NCBI GenBank assembly: GCA_027619375.1
Contig: JAQCFL010000006.1
Coordinates: forward strand, 1-42,463
Direction of reading: 5' to 3'
Length of the DNA stretch: 42,463 nt
Source of the DNA: Verrucomicrobiota bacterium
GTDB lineage: Bacteria > Verrucomicrobiota > Verrucomicrobiia > Verrucomicrobiales > Akkermansiaceae
The position numbers were made by a program, and so were the translations under genes. Below the pieces are notes generated by a model, which saw only the letters and a program-made list of their open reading frames with translations, made no database searches and was not told where the DNA came from. Positions 17,401 through 28,974 of this stretch are shown here, piece after piece (position 1 is the first letter of the stretch; every line of letters starts with the position of its first letter).

Positions 17401-18090
17401 TCCCCCGCTGTGGGAAATGGGCAGTTTGCCGGCCTGAAGACCACCGTCGTGGGTCCTGTGCGACTCAAGTTCGATTGGAAAATCGACGCGGCACCTTTGG
17501 ATTACCTCTACCTGTTGGTGAATGGGAGCATCGCATTGAGCCGCCAGTCTTTCATGGACTGGCAGGAAATCTCGTATGAATTGCCTGCGGGGACCCACCA
17601 GATCGAATGGCGCTACAGCAAGGACGACACCTTCGCCTTTAGTGCCGATGCCGCGTTTCTTGGGTCCATTTCCACGGAGTTTTTCGCGAACTACAATGCC
17701 TGGATCGCGCCGTTCCTGAGTGCAGAGCAACTTAGTAATCCGCTCTTTTACGATCCTACTGCGAATCCGGATGGCGACATGTGGAACAACTTTGAAGAGT
17801 ATGTTTACGGGGGAAATCCGATGGTGGCGGAAGCTGGTCCGCTTCCCCGCGAGCCGAAATTGGTCCTCAACGACTTGGGGGAATGGGTTTTCCGTTACGA
17901 GATGCCCGAAGAAACCGAGGATGTGGAGGTGACGATGGAGGAGTCCACGAATCTCATCGACTGGATTCCCTCGCCGAGTGCGACGGAAATCAACGTCGGT
18001 GGCATGACCCGTTTCGAGGTTCCGGTCAGTGGTCCTGGTGCGAGGTATTTTCGGGGTCAACTGACTTCAAGCGGGGTGATCACCCCCTGA
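14464..18090 (+). CDS. Secreted subtilisin/kexin-like serine protease with P-domain
   Basis: 1208 residues. Order of parts: signal peptide (ALLACLLVVNPLPVLSQA); propeptide of about 200 residues; peptidase S8 domain with catalytic Asp271 (GIVDDGLETFHPDL), His314 (HGTSVAGVAG), oxyanion Asn415 (FAAGNDGA) and Ser491 (GTSAATPLVSG). Then a P/Homo-B domain at about 570-705 (HANRAELEITLISPSGT, GAWRVRVRD), a cadherin/Ig-like putative domain, repeated beta domains, and an Asp-rich NPDGDMWNNFEEYVYGGNP loop near 1100 with a short beta C-terminus. The DDG around the catalytic Asp together with the P-domain is the kexin/furin arrangement rather than plain subtilisin. All catalytic residues are present, so it should be active outside the cytoplasm. 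ATG 14464 is chosen over the weaker TTG at 14452. No sorting signal such as PEP-CTERM is visible. Confidence 0.9.
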   Translation: MNRRIKISKGAKPAIALLACLLVVNPLPVLSQAVGGGVVVEPEPTDQVVEFVQGGRVHRWVLSSEEYCVSQKGHQSRLGKMPSPEGIDLLQAFKELNSGVHSQASVPDAIKDLVEPAVPGSEPCYCPVVYPEGQSGRERARGVLRPMVNLKLAGDVNLEALQAEVGATSSRWVVAGRFAVLEFADVETALGSLDTLGSTEGVKDAYPEISGRMKPMAIPTDPLFSYTPPRVNYQWHLRNIGANGGFAGVDVNITDVWDQYTGSGVVIGIVDDGLETFHPDLFLGVDFANDWDFNGNDNNPNPLNDTLDGIVDSHGTSVAGVAGARWNNGIGGVGSAPQCKLIGLRVLGDLNNVTEADFAAAVGWNQGNIAISNNSWGPANPTAFADYGGVVAAMETGVANGRGGKGRIFCFAAGNDGAVEGNTNHSNLTSAPESVVVGALNDDGTRSYLSTPGASLTISAPSGGSANQQKATTTTLTNITNGYTDGFSGTSAATPLVSGCIALMLEANPNLGWRDVQEILIKTAVKNDPLHPDWSTNDAGFHFNHSFGAGMIDAGAAVAAAETWTNLGPRQMAQIELTDFTVGLEPDPGGAAIPDGGLPVDFLFNAGNFTPLRVEHVILNLDIEHANRAELEITLISPSGTSSLVLDNFTGAAGEQNIAYEFPLSTVRCWGEEFSGAWRVRVRDAVAGGGVGEILQAKITAYGTTPDGQPPRELPGLAGSRRLISRLGEFTVLPLIGTPEGATISITGGSLPGGMSFEGALGVLFGAPTEIGEFPVEVTVTNGPDSRVFIVIFVVGDVAGTTLGAAIEQTDASTTSSGNGGPWLVDTTVTFDGSDAAVSPGTLGHNFYSELQFTTGESGVMVYAWRTSSEENRDRVWLYETGDPKQKWSSFLSGERDWGRVALPVAAGKTYRWRMERDALGSFGSNQAWLDAVQVLPMSSYITNIQGVLGTDLGLSFVGKTYWLAESSVVDGVVKEIVRSPAVGNGQFAGLKTTVVGPVRLKFDWKIDAAPLDYLYLLVNGSIALSRQSFMDWQEISYELPAGTHQIEWRYSKDDTFAFSADAAFLGSISTEFFANYNAWIAPFLSAEQLSNPLFYDPTANPDGDMWNNFEEYVYGGNPMVAEAGPLPREPKLVLNDLGEWVFRYEMPEETEDVEVTMEESTNLIDWIPSPSATEINVGGMTRFEVPVSGPGARYFRGQLTSSGVITP

Positions 18091-18278
18091 GGTTGCCTCG
18101 CCTGACCCTGAATTCGCTCCATGCCCTCCTCCCAAATCCATTGGATTGGAATTTCGAAACTCCTTCGACATGAGTATGTGGACGTGAGCCACTGTTTGTT
18201 GGGGAATTTGAGTGGGGGGCGGGAGTTGTCCTGATGTCAGGGAGCCCGGCAGGAGGAGAGTCGTCAGCACTGTAAACC

Positions 18279-19334
18279 ATGATCAAGACCACTTCGGAGC
18301 TCGTCGGGCTTCTTGAGAGCCTTCAAGAGGGAGAGGTGGCCATTCCGGGGATCGATCTGGAGGCGGACAACCTGCATCGATATTCCGAGCAGCTTTGCCT
18401 GGTGCAGGTCACGGACGGGGTGCGCTATGAGTTGGTGGATCCCCTGGCCATCGAGGATCTCTCTCCGCTGGGCACCTTTTTGGAGACTGCGACCTTGTGG
18501 ATGCACGGGGCGGACTTTGACATGACCCTTTTCAAGCGGGAGTTCGGGCTGTTGCCTGAGATGATCCTCGATACGCAGATCGCAGCGCGGCTTTTAGGAG
18601 TGCGGAGGTTCAGCTATGCCAATCTGGTGGAGCAATATTTCGAGGTGCAACTCTCCAAGAGTTCCCAGAAGGAGAACTGGGGGCAACGTCCGCTACCGGA
18701 CAAGATGTGCGAGTATGCGTTGAACGATGTCCGTTATTTGCTGCCGCTCGCAGCCAAATTGGAGGAGGAGTTGCATGAGAAGGGACGGCATCGGTGGTTC
18801 CTCGAGTGTTGCAAGGCGGCGATGGACCGTGTCCGGGAACGGGACGAGCAACGGGAGGATCCCTGGCGCATCCAGGGCTCCGGAAAGCTGGACCGGCAGG
18901 GGCTGGTCTTCTTGAAAGCCCTTTGGGAATGGCGCGACGGGGAAGCATGCAATTGGGATCGGCCCGCGTTCATGGTGGCCCGCAACAAGCAGCTCATCGA
19001 CTGGAGCATGGACCTTGTGCGGGGCAAGGATCCGATCATTCCGCAGAACTTCAGGGGTGGCCGACTCCGTCGTCTGCAGGAGTCGATGAAACGGGCCAAG
19101 AGTGTTCCGAAGGATGAGTGGCCGGAGCGTCCGAAGCGAAAAGGGCGGCGCTGGGATGACGAGCAGGAAGAGGAATTTCGGCGCCACGCCGAACGTCGCG
19201 ACATGGTGGCGGAGGAGTTGGACATTGATCCGTCGATGTTGGCACCTCGTGCCGTGATCGAGCGACTCGTTTGGAAGGAGGAGGAACCGGAAAGTCTGCT
19301 GCTTCCCTGGCAGCGCGAATTGCTGGGCGTGTAG
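18279..19334 (+). CDS. rnd: Ribonuclease D, DEDDy 3'-5' exoribonuclease
   Basis: 351 residues. The DEDDy exonuclease core has Asp26 and Glu28 (GIDLEAD), Asp81 (HGADFDM) and Tyr146/Asp150 (YALNDVRYLLPL), so all metal-binding residues are present. An HRDC-like helical region follows (about 205-290: LKALWEWRDGEACNWDRPAFMVARNKQLIDW), then a basic segment RPKRKGRRW and a second helical region. RNase D trims the 3' ends of tRNA precursors and other small RNAs. Start ATG 18279 in an AAACC context; a purine-rich AGGAGGAGAG lies about 20 bases upstream, too far for normal Shine-Dalgarno action. The zinc-ribbon gene follows after 10 bases, so the pair is an operon. Confidence 0.9.
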   Translation: MIKTTSELVGLLESLQEGEVAIPGIDLEADNLHRYSEQLCLVQVTDGVRYELVDPLAIEDLSPLGTFLETATLWMHGADFDMTLFKREFGLLPEMILDTQIAARLLGVRRFSYANLVEQYFEVQLSKSSQKENWGQRPLPDKMCEYALNDVRYLLPLAAKLEEELHEKGRHRWFLECCKAAMDRVRERDEQREDPWRIQGSGKLDRQGLVFLKALWEWRDGEACNWDRPAFMVARNKQLIDWSMDLVRGKDPIIPQNFRGGRLRRLQESMKRAKSVPKDEWPERPKRKGRRWDDEQEEEFRRHAERRDMVAEELDIDPSMLAPRAVIERLVWKEEEPESLLLPWQRELLGV

Positions 19335-19344
19335 TGAGGAACAG

Positions 19345-22480
<3,136 letters not shown>

Positions 22481-22532
22481 TCCGGAACAATCCGCCTGAA
22501 CCAATTTTCACGACCCAGCCAATTTTCATTTG

Positions 22533-25181
22533 ATGTCTGACGACTCGATCAAGCCAATCAACGTAGCGGATGAGATTTCGAAGTCCTTTCTGGACTACTC
22601 GATGTCCGTGATCATTTCACGAGCCCTGCCCGATGCCCGGGACGGATTGAAGCCCTCCCAGCGGAGGATTTTGTTCGCCATGCACGACCTCGGGCTGGCC
22701 CCGAACAAGGCGCACCGGAAATGTGCCAAGATTTGTGGTGACACCTCCGGTAACTACCACCCGCACGGGGAATCGGTGATCTATCCGACCCTGGTCAACA
22801 TGGCGCAGGGCTGGTCGATGCGTGAAACGCTGGTGGACGGCCAGGGGAACTTCGGTTCGCCGGAGGCGGATCCCCCCGCGGCAATGCGATATACGGAGGC
22901 GCGCCTGACGCACCTCGGCCTGGCCATGATGGCCGACATTGAGAAGGACACCGTTGATTTCATCCCCAACTACGACGAGACGCGAACCGAGCCGACGGTG
23001 TTTCCGGCGGCGTTTCCGAATCTCCTGGTGAACGGCGGAACGGGAATCGCGGTGGGCATGGCCACGAACATTGCGCCCCACAACCTCGGGGAGATTGTGG
23101 ACGGCATTTGTGCCATGATCGACAATCCCGAGATTACCCTGCCCGAGCTGATGGTGCACATCAAGGGGCCGGACTTTCCGGTGAGCTGCGAGATCCGCGG
23201 GATCAAGGGGATCGAGAGCTACTTTGCGACGGGTCGCGGCAGTGTGAAGCTGCGTGGTCGGATGGAGGTGGACGAGAAGGCTTCCGGGGCGGCCATCATC
23301 ACCATTACCGAGGTTCCCTACGGAGTGAACCGTGCCACGCTGCAGCAGCGGATTGCGGAGCTGGTGAACCAGAAGATTATTCTGGGCATTTCCGGGATGC
23401 GCGACCTGACCGACGAGAACACGCGCATTGAGATCACCTTGAAGCGGGATGCTCGGCCGCAGGTCATCGTCAACCAGCTCTACAAGATGACGGCGATGGA
23501 GACATCGTTCAGCTCCAACATGCTGGCCATTCACCAGCGGCGTCCGAAATTGCTTTCGCTCAAGGAAGCGTTGGATTGCTACATCGAGCACCGTCGCGAG
23601 GTGGTCATCCGGCGCACCCGATTCCTCCTGCAGAAGGCGGAGGACCGGGCCGAGAATTTGGAGGCCTTCCTCCTGGCGCTGGGGCATCTGGATGACTTCA
23701 TCAAGATGATCCGCAATTCGAAGAATCGCGATGAGGCACGGGAGCGGATCAAGGGCTACGACTTCACTACCGAGGCGGCGGAGGCCCTGGGTGTGCTGAT
23801 CCGCGGGCAGGCCAGCATCGTGAACGGGCGTTACGTCTTCACGGACCGGCAGGTGAACGCGATCCTCGAGCTGCGCCTCTATCAATTGACCGCGATGGAG
23901 CGGGACAAGATCAAGGCCGAATACGATTCGGTGATCGCGGAGATCAAGGACCTCATGGACATTCTGGCCCGCGAGATCCGGGTGCTGGGGATCATCAAGG
24001 ACGAGTTGCGGGAGATCAAGGAGAAGTATGGTTCGCCGCGGAAGTGCGAGATCCTGCCGGACGAGGGGGAGATCGCCATTGAGGATCTCATCGCGAACGA
24101 GGGGATGATCGTGACCTTGAGCAACCGTGGCTACATCAAGAGGACTCCGGCCAGCGAGTACCGGGTGCAGGGGCGGGGCGGCAAGGGTGTGCGGGGTATG
24201 GAGACGCGCACCGTGGACGAGGAAGAGAATGATTTCGTGGAGCATCTGTTCAGCACCACCGCGCACGATTACCTGATGTTCTTCACGAACACCGGGCGGG
24301 TGTATGTGGAGCGGGTCTTTGACATTCCGGAGGGTTCGCGGGCCTCGAAGGGGCGGAGCATCAAGAACGTGCTCAACCTGCAGGCCGAGGAGAACATCGC
24401 GGCGATGTTGCGCATCGAGCGCCGTCTGGATGACGAGGAGAACGACGTGACCTTTGGAGAGGACAGCGGCTTCGTGTTCTTTGCCACGCAGAACGGCAAG
24501 GTGAAGAAGACCGGTCTCTACGACTTCCGGAATTTCCGGAAGGACGGGATCATCGCCATCAAGCTGGACGAAGGGAACGAGCTCATCGACGTGCGTCTGA
24601 CCACGGGGAGTGATCACGTGGTGCTGGTGACCCGGAAGGGATTGAGTCTGCGCTTCAGCGAGGAGCAGGCCCGTCCGATGGGACGGACCGCGGCGGGCGT
24701 GGCGGGGATCAAGCCGCGGGGCGGCGATGTCCTGATCGGGCTTTCGTTGGTCTCGGATCAATCGACGCTGCTGGTGGCATCGGCGAACGGCATCGGGAAG
24801 CGGACGCCCTTTGGTGACTACCGGAGCCAGACGCGGGGCGGGAAGGGGATCATCACCATGAAAGTCACCGAGAAAACTGGAGATGTGGTGGGTGCGGTTG
24901 CGGTTGAGGAGGAGGACGAGTTGATGCTGATGACCACGGGTGGGCAGAGTATCCGGATTCGCGTGGCGGAGGTCCGTGAAGCGGGGCGCAACACCCAGGG
25001 AGTGAAGCTCGTCACCTTGAAGGACGATGAGAAGCTCCAGGACATTGCCCGCGTGGTTCCCGATGCCGAGGAGGTCGGGGAAGAGGGCGAGGCGGATCCG
25101 GAGACGGTTGACGAAGCTGTGGGGGCGGCAGACGAGGGAACTGGTCCGGATGATGCTTCGCTGCCCCCGGATGAGGTCTAA
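22533..25181 (+). CDS. gyrA: DNA gyrase subunit A with Pro at the Asp87 position
   Basis: 882 residues from ATG 22533 (an overlapping TTG at 22530 is less likely). Breakage-reunion domain: SQRRILFAMHDL, catalytic Tyr120 (AAMRYTEARL), and a coiled coil with LTAMERDKIKAEY. The C-terminal beta-pinwheel has the GyrA box VQGRGGKGVRGM near residue 550 and a second GGKG repeat (SQTRGGKGIITM), which argues for GyrA rather than ParC. The tail after residue 840 is strongly acidic. In the quinolone-determining region the sequence is HPHGESVIYPTLV: E. coli Ser83 is kept as Ser81, but Asp82 and Asp87 are replaced by Glu80 and Pro85. It follows gyrB with no promoter visible between them. A start codon without Shine-Dalgarno is in line with other genes here. 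Confidence 0.95.
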   Translation: MSDDSIKPINVADEISKSFLDYSMSVIISRALPDARDGLKPSQRRILFAMHDLGLAPNKAHRKCAKICGDTSGNYHPHGESVIYPTLVNMAQGWSMRETLVDGQGNFGSPEADPPAAMRYTEARLTHLGLAMMADIEKDTVDFIPNYDETRTEPTVFPAAFPNLLVNGGTGIAVGMATNIAPHNLGEIVDGICAMIDNPEITLPELMVHIKGPDFPVSCEIRGIKGIESYFATGRGSVKLRGRMEVDEKASGAAIITITEVPYGVNRATLQQRIAELVNQKIILGISGMRDLTDENTRIEITLKRDARPQVIVNQLYKMTAMETSFSSNMLAIHQRRPKLLSLKEALDCYIEHRREVVIRRTRFLLQKAEDRAENLEAFLLALGHLDDFIKMIRNSKNRDEARERIKGYDFTTEAAEALGVLIRGQASIVNGRYVFTDRQVNAILELRLYQLTAMERDKIKAEYDSVIAEIKDLMDILAREIRVLGIIKDELREIKEKYGSPRKCEILPDEGEIAIEDLIANEGMIVTLSNRGYIKRTPASEYRVQGRGGKGVRGMETRTVDEEENDFVEHLFSTTAHDYLMFFTNTGRVYVERVFDIPEGSRASKGRSIKNVLNLQAEENIAAMLRIERRLDDEENDVTFGEDSGFVFFATQNGKVKKTGLYDFRNFRKDGIIAIKLDEGNELIDVRLTTGSDHVVLVTRKGLSLRFSEEQARPMGRTAAGVAGIKPRGGDVLIGLSLVSDQSTLLVASANGIGKRTPFGDYRSQTRGGKGIITMKVTEKTGDVVGAVAVEEEDELMLMTTGGQSIRIRVAEVREAGRNTQGVKLVTLKDDEKLQDIARVVPDAEEVGEEGEADPETVDEAVGAADEGTGPDDASLPPDEV

Positions 25182-25266
25182 ATCGGGGATATTCAGGGGG
25201 GAGGATGGGATGAAATGCCTGATTTCCGGGTGGCGCTCCCGGTATAGCTATTGTATATCCAACGGT

Positions 25267-28200
25267 ATGTCGGAGAGTTCCTGCGTGAGGATGTCCGGTG
25301 GCCGCGATGCGGGTGCCGGGCCACGCCGGGGATTTGCTCTGATGGCGACTGTGGCGCTCCTGGCGCTCCTGACGGTGATCACGCTGGGCTATTTGAGTTT
25401 ATCGACCATCGAGGTGCGACAGGCGTCGTTGCGGAAGTATGATCAGGAGGCGCGGGCCAACGCGCATTTGGCGCTGATGCTGGCCCTGGGCGAGCTGCAA
25501 AAGCAGGTGGGGCCGGACCAGCGGGTTACTGCGCCGGCGGCCCTGCTTGATGGGAATCCGGGCACCGCAGAGGTGGAGGGAGTGCGTCATCCCCACTGGA
25601 CGGGGGTGTGGTCAACGACGCTGAGCGATGGTTTGCCGGTCTGGGTTCGCAATGACGCGGGGCGGGGGTTGCAGGATCGACGGCCCGACTCCGGGTGGCG
25701 TCGGGAGAACGAGGTGCTGTCCTATCTGGTGAGCGGCAACGAAGGCGGCAGGCGGGCGGCGGGATCGGCGATGCTTGATGCGCGGAATGCGGTGCCGGAT
25801 GGTGAGGGGGAGGTGGAAGTGGTGGGCGAGGGATCGTTGGGCCGCGAGGCCGGGGCCCTGGCCCGCGGTCGGGTGGTGGTGCCGAAGCGGAAAGTGGAGA
25901 CGGGTCTCAGGAAGGCCGGGCACTATGGATTCTGGGTGGGGGATCTCGGGGTGCGGGCGAACATCGCGACGCGGAACCGCCATGAGGATGCCTCGGCCGC
26001 AGCGGCCGATTACCGGGTGATGACCTCGCAGGAGGCGAATCCGGAATTGATGGATGGAGCGTCCGGGGCGGAAGGCATCGCCTTGGAGGAGGGGCAGAAG
26101 GATTTGTTGATCAGCGAGGGGCAACTCGATTTGTTGGGCATCGATGTGAAGGCGTGGCGGCAGGAATTATTTCACGATGTGACGGTAGATTCGAAGGGGG
26201 TCCTGGCGAACGTGCGGGAGGGGGGATTGAAGCGGGACTTGACGGCGTATTTGCAGAGCAATGGAACGGTGCCGACGCTGGCGGGCCATCCGGAGAGCGG
26301 GTTGAGCGATCAAGATCGTCTGGTGGGTCCGCGGAATGAACTGGTGGCGGCGGCGGAGGGGATCAACTGGGAGGAGACCGGACATCGCCACACCGCGCCG
26401 CGTTTCGGCCTGCTCCGCGATTGGGCCATGCTGGGTGAGCGGATCCAGAGCCCCACGACGGTGGTGGACGCGATCATTCCGAAATCGGAACCCGTCCCGC
26501 GCTTTCCGAATCTCGGAGCCCGGCAAGCCAACGTGAATTTGACTCCGGCAACGATCGCCGACTTTGACACCACCAACCTGGCCCCGGTGCTCGTGGAGGG
26601 ATCCTACATGACCAGCCTGAGCCGGCACGAGGTGAATGATGTTCGTGGCAACTGGCAGATGCGGCTACATGTTTATCCGCGGGTGGTGCTGTGGAATCCC
26701 TTCAATGTCACCCTGCGCTTTCCCAAATCGATGGTGATGATCCAGGGGAACGGTCGAAAGGAGTATCACGTTCGTTCGGGGGATGGGCGCGTCGGGTTCG
26801 TTCGGCAGTATGTGTGGCTCTGGTCATCGCGGGGAGAGGAGATCGAGAACGGGACGCAATTTTGGGCCGCCTACGAATCTCCGTATGCGGGGAACATTTA
26901 CTTCACGGTGCCGGAGACGGTCTTTGCGCCCGGGGAGTGTCTGGTCTTTTCCTGCGGGAGGGCGAAGGAGTATGATGCGGATGCCTTGGAGGCGAATATA
27001 CTGAGTGCCGAGGTCGGGCCGGATCCGGGAAAGAACTTCTATTTTTCAGGTTCGGACGTCAGTTCCATTCTCCACGAACCCCCGCCTTTGGAGTGGTGGG
27101 AGCAACCGGTCACCTGGACGGAGAGGTCCAAGAACCAGGCCGACGACAACCAGATGCTGCTGAAGGTGATCGGGGATCAACGCAATGTGGACTACGCGGT
27201 GTATGATTATCTTCCCGCGGTATCCCAGGTTTCCTGCTCCCTGCAGTATGGGGGCGGCAGGGAGCCCCGCATCCAATGGAATCTTCTCAACCCGGTGGTG
27301 ATGGAGGAAACCTTGTGGGATTATGATCGGAATCCCTTGAAGCGACCGCCCGACGTGCGCAGTCGGGATGGGTTCCGGATGCGGTGGTTCTGGGAGCATC
27401 GTTCCAACGAGTTGGGCTCGGGTGGTTTGCTCGGAACGCCGCATTTTCAGTCGGCGCTGATGGCGAACTGGAATCTCCGGGCGGCCTACACGCTGCGTAG
27501 TCCGTGGGACAACCTGGCGGGGACGCTGCCCAAGGGGAATGCCAATTTCGCCTCCAGCTACTTCGGTGGGGGCCCTTGGTTCTTCGGGGCCTACACGCGG
27601 GATCTCTTTGATGAGGCGGTGGGTTTCAATGAGCAGGCCCCGGTTTTGCGGGATGGGAAATACCGGGGCAATCCCTTCGGGCAGCCGCAGGATTTTGCGA
27701 CCTTCCAGAAGAGCTATGTGTTGTTCGACGTGCCCAAGGCCCAATCGGGGGTGCTGTCCCTGGCCCAGTTCCAGCACGCCAAACTTTCGGAGTTTGTCTG
27801 GCATCCGGGCTATGCGATCGGGCAGTCCCTGGTTGATCCGCGGGTCGGGCGGACCGGGACGCTGCCCGATGCCGCCGGCGGGGATGTTGATTGGGACCCG
27901 GCGGCCATCGGGTGGTCCAACGACGGGGACCGATCATCGAACAGGAACGAGTGGGCGCGGTTCGCGAAGGCATTTTTGCAGGACTATGCGGAAGAAGACC
28001 GCTTGGTTTACGATCTGTCCTTCGAGGTGAACCACTCCTTGTGGGATGGATTTTACCTCTCCTCGGGCACCGCTGCGGCGAAGGCGTCGTTTCTGCGTGA
28101 TCCCTATGACTATGCCTTGCCGAATGGGCGGCACGTTCTGGCGGAATCGACGAAGGAGACGGCCACCGCGGAACGTTTGGCGGATTTCCATCGCAGTGCC

Positions 28201-28974
28201 TATCACCTGATGGTGGATGGGGCCTTCAACGTAAACGCGACGAGCGTGGAAGCCTGGAAGGCCATGCTCGGGGCGACGCGGAATGCGGGCTACGGTTCGC
28301 AGAACGCGACGCCTTTTCCGCGTGTCCTGGATGCCCCGGGGGGGGAATGGCTGGAGGGGCGTCCGAGCGATCCGGAGGCCTGGTCGGGGCATCGTTCCCT
28401 GAGCGATGGGGAGTTGGCCCGTCTGGCGGAAGAGATCGTGCGGGAGGTCAAGACGCGCGGACCCTTCCTCTCGCTGTCCGATTTTGTGAACCGGCGCCTG
28501 GCGGCGAACGAGACCGGCAAGCGGGGGGCTCTGGAGTCGGCGATCGAAGCGGCCGGGCTGAACGTGGCCTTTGAGCGTGGGCAGGAGTTTGCCTTGGAAA
28601 ACAACTATTCGCTGCCCGACTACCGGCATCCGGACAACATCGAGGATCCGACACGCCTGGAACAGACCCTGAAGCCGTCCAGCAAGGCCTGGGGGGCACC
28701 GGGCTATCTGACGCAGGGGGATGTCCTGCAGGTGGTGGGATCGACCCTTTCGGCCCGTTCGGACACCTTCGTGGTGCGGGCATACGGGGATGCGGTGGAC
28801 GAGACCGGCACGGTGAAGGCCCGGGCCTGGTGTGAAGCGGTGGTGCAGCGGATCCCGGAACCGTTGGATCCGGACGAGACCGGACTTGATTCCCGGGAGC
28901 TTGGAACCAGCAAGGATTTTGGAAGAAAGTTTGAAGTGCGGTCCTTCCGATGGCTCAATCCAGAAGAAATTTGA
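25267..28974 (+). CDS. Giant prepilin-like protein, Verru_Chthon cassette protein A type
   Basis: About 1235 residues. The N-terminus has a prepilin-like leader and helix: a basic stretch GPRRGFALMATVALLALLTVITLGYLSLSTIEVRQA, split here as GPRRGFALMATVALL and ALLTVITLGYLSLST, as in PilX-like minor pilins. A helical RQASLRKYDQEARANAHLALMLALGELQKQ segment, split as RQASLRKYDQEAR and ANAHLALMLALGELQKQ, continues it. The rest is a very large extracytoplasmic region with many Trp/Tyr/Gly and no enzyme motif. Size, helix and end match what I recall of TIGR02600 (Verru_Chthon cassette protein A). The usual companions B, C and D are not next to it. The start is uncertain: ATG 25267 is chosen, ATG 25291 is closer to the helix, and ATG 25210 has a better Shine-Dalgarno (GGGAGG) but gives an unusually long leader. 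Its TGA overlaps the next ATG by one base. Confidence 0.75.
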   Translation: MSESSCVRMSGGRDAGAGPRRGFALMATVALLALLTVITLGYLSLSTIEVRQASLRKYDQEARANAHLALMLALGELQKQVGPDQRVTAPAALLDGNPGTAEVEGVRHPHWTGVWSTTLSDGLPVWVRNDAGRGLQDRRPDSGWRRENEVLSYLVSGNEGGRRAAGSAMLDARNAVPDGEGEVEVVGEGSLGREAGALARGRVVVPKRKVETGLRKAGHYGFWVGDLGVRANIATRNRHEDASAAAADYRVMTSQEANPELMDGASGAEGIALEEGQKDLLISEGQLDLLGIDVKAWRQELFHDVTVDSKGVLANVREGGLKRDLTAYLQSNGTVPTLAGHPESGLSDQDRLVGPRNELVAAAEGINWEETGHRHTAPRFGLLRDWAMLGERIQSPTTVVDAIIPKSEPVPRFPNLGARQANVNLTPATIADFDTTNLAPVLVEGSYMTSLSRHEVNDVRGNWQMRLHVYPRVVLWNPFNVTLRFPKSMVMIQGNGRKEYHVRSGDGRVGFVRQYVWLWSSRGEEIENGTQFWAAYESPYAGNIYFTVPETVFAPGECLVFSCGRAKEYDADALEANILSAEVGPDPGKNFYFSGSDVSSILHEPPPLEWWEQPVTWTERSKNQADDNQMLLKVIGDQRNVDYAVYDYLPAVSQVSCSLQYGGGREPRIQWNLLNPVVMEETLWDYDRNPLKRPPDVRSRDGFRMRWFWEHRSNELGSGGLLGTPHFQSALMANWNLRAAYTLRSPWDNLAGTLPKGNANFASSYFGGGPWFFGAYTRDLFDEAVGFNEQAPVLRDGKYRGNPFGQPQDFATFQKSYVLFDVPKAQSGVLSLAQFQHAKLSEFVWHPGYAIGQSLVDPRVGRTGTLPDAAGGDVDWDPAAIGWSNDGDRSSNRNEWARFAKAFLQDYAEEDRLVYDLSFEVNHSLWDGFYLSSGTAAAKASFLRDPYDYALPNGRHVLAESTKETATAERLADFHRSAYHLMVDGAFNVNATSVEAWKAMLGATRNAGYGSQNATPFPRVLDAPGGEWLEGRPSDPEAWSGHRSLSDGELARLAEEIVREVKTRGPFLSLSDFVNRRLAANETGKRGALESAIEAAGLNVAFERGQEFALENNYSLPDYRHPDNIEDPTRLEQTLKPSSKAWGAPGYLTQGDVLQVVGSTLSARSDTFVVRAYGDAVDETGTVKARAWCEAVVQRIPEPLDPDETGLDSRELGTSKDFGRKFEVRSFRWLNPEEI

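Noticed and set aside
22617-24761. 714-codon minus-strand frame opposite gyrA
   Set aside because: Shadow of gyrA; no recognisable domain.
22533-25181. ParC (topoisomerase IV) instead of GyrA
   Set aside because: A GyrA box (QGRGGKG) and further pinwheel GGKG repeat are present, and the gene directly follows a GyrB with the TOPRIM insertion.
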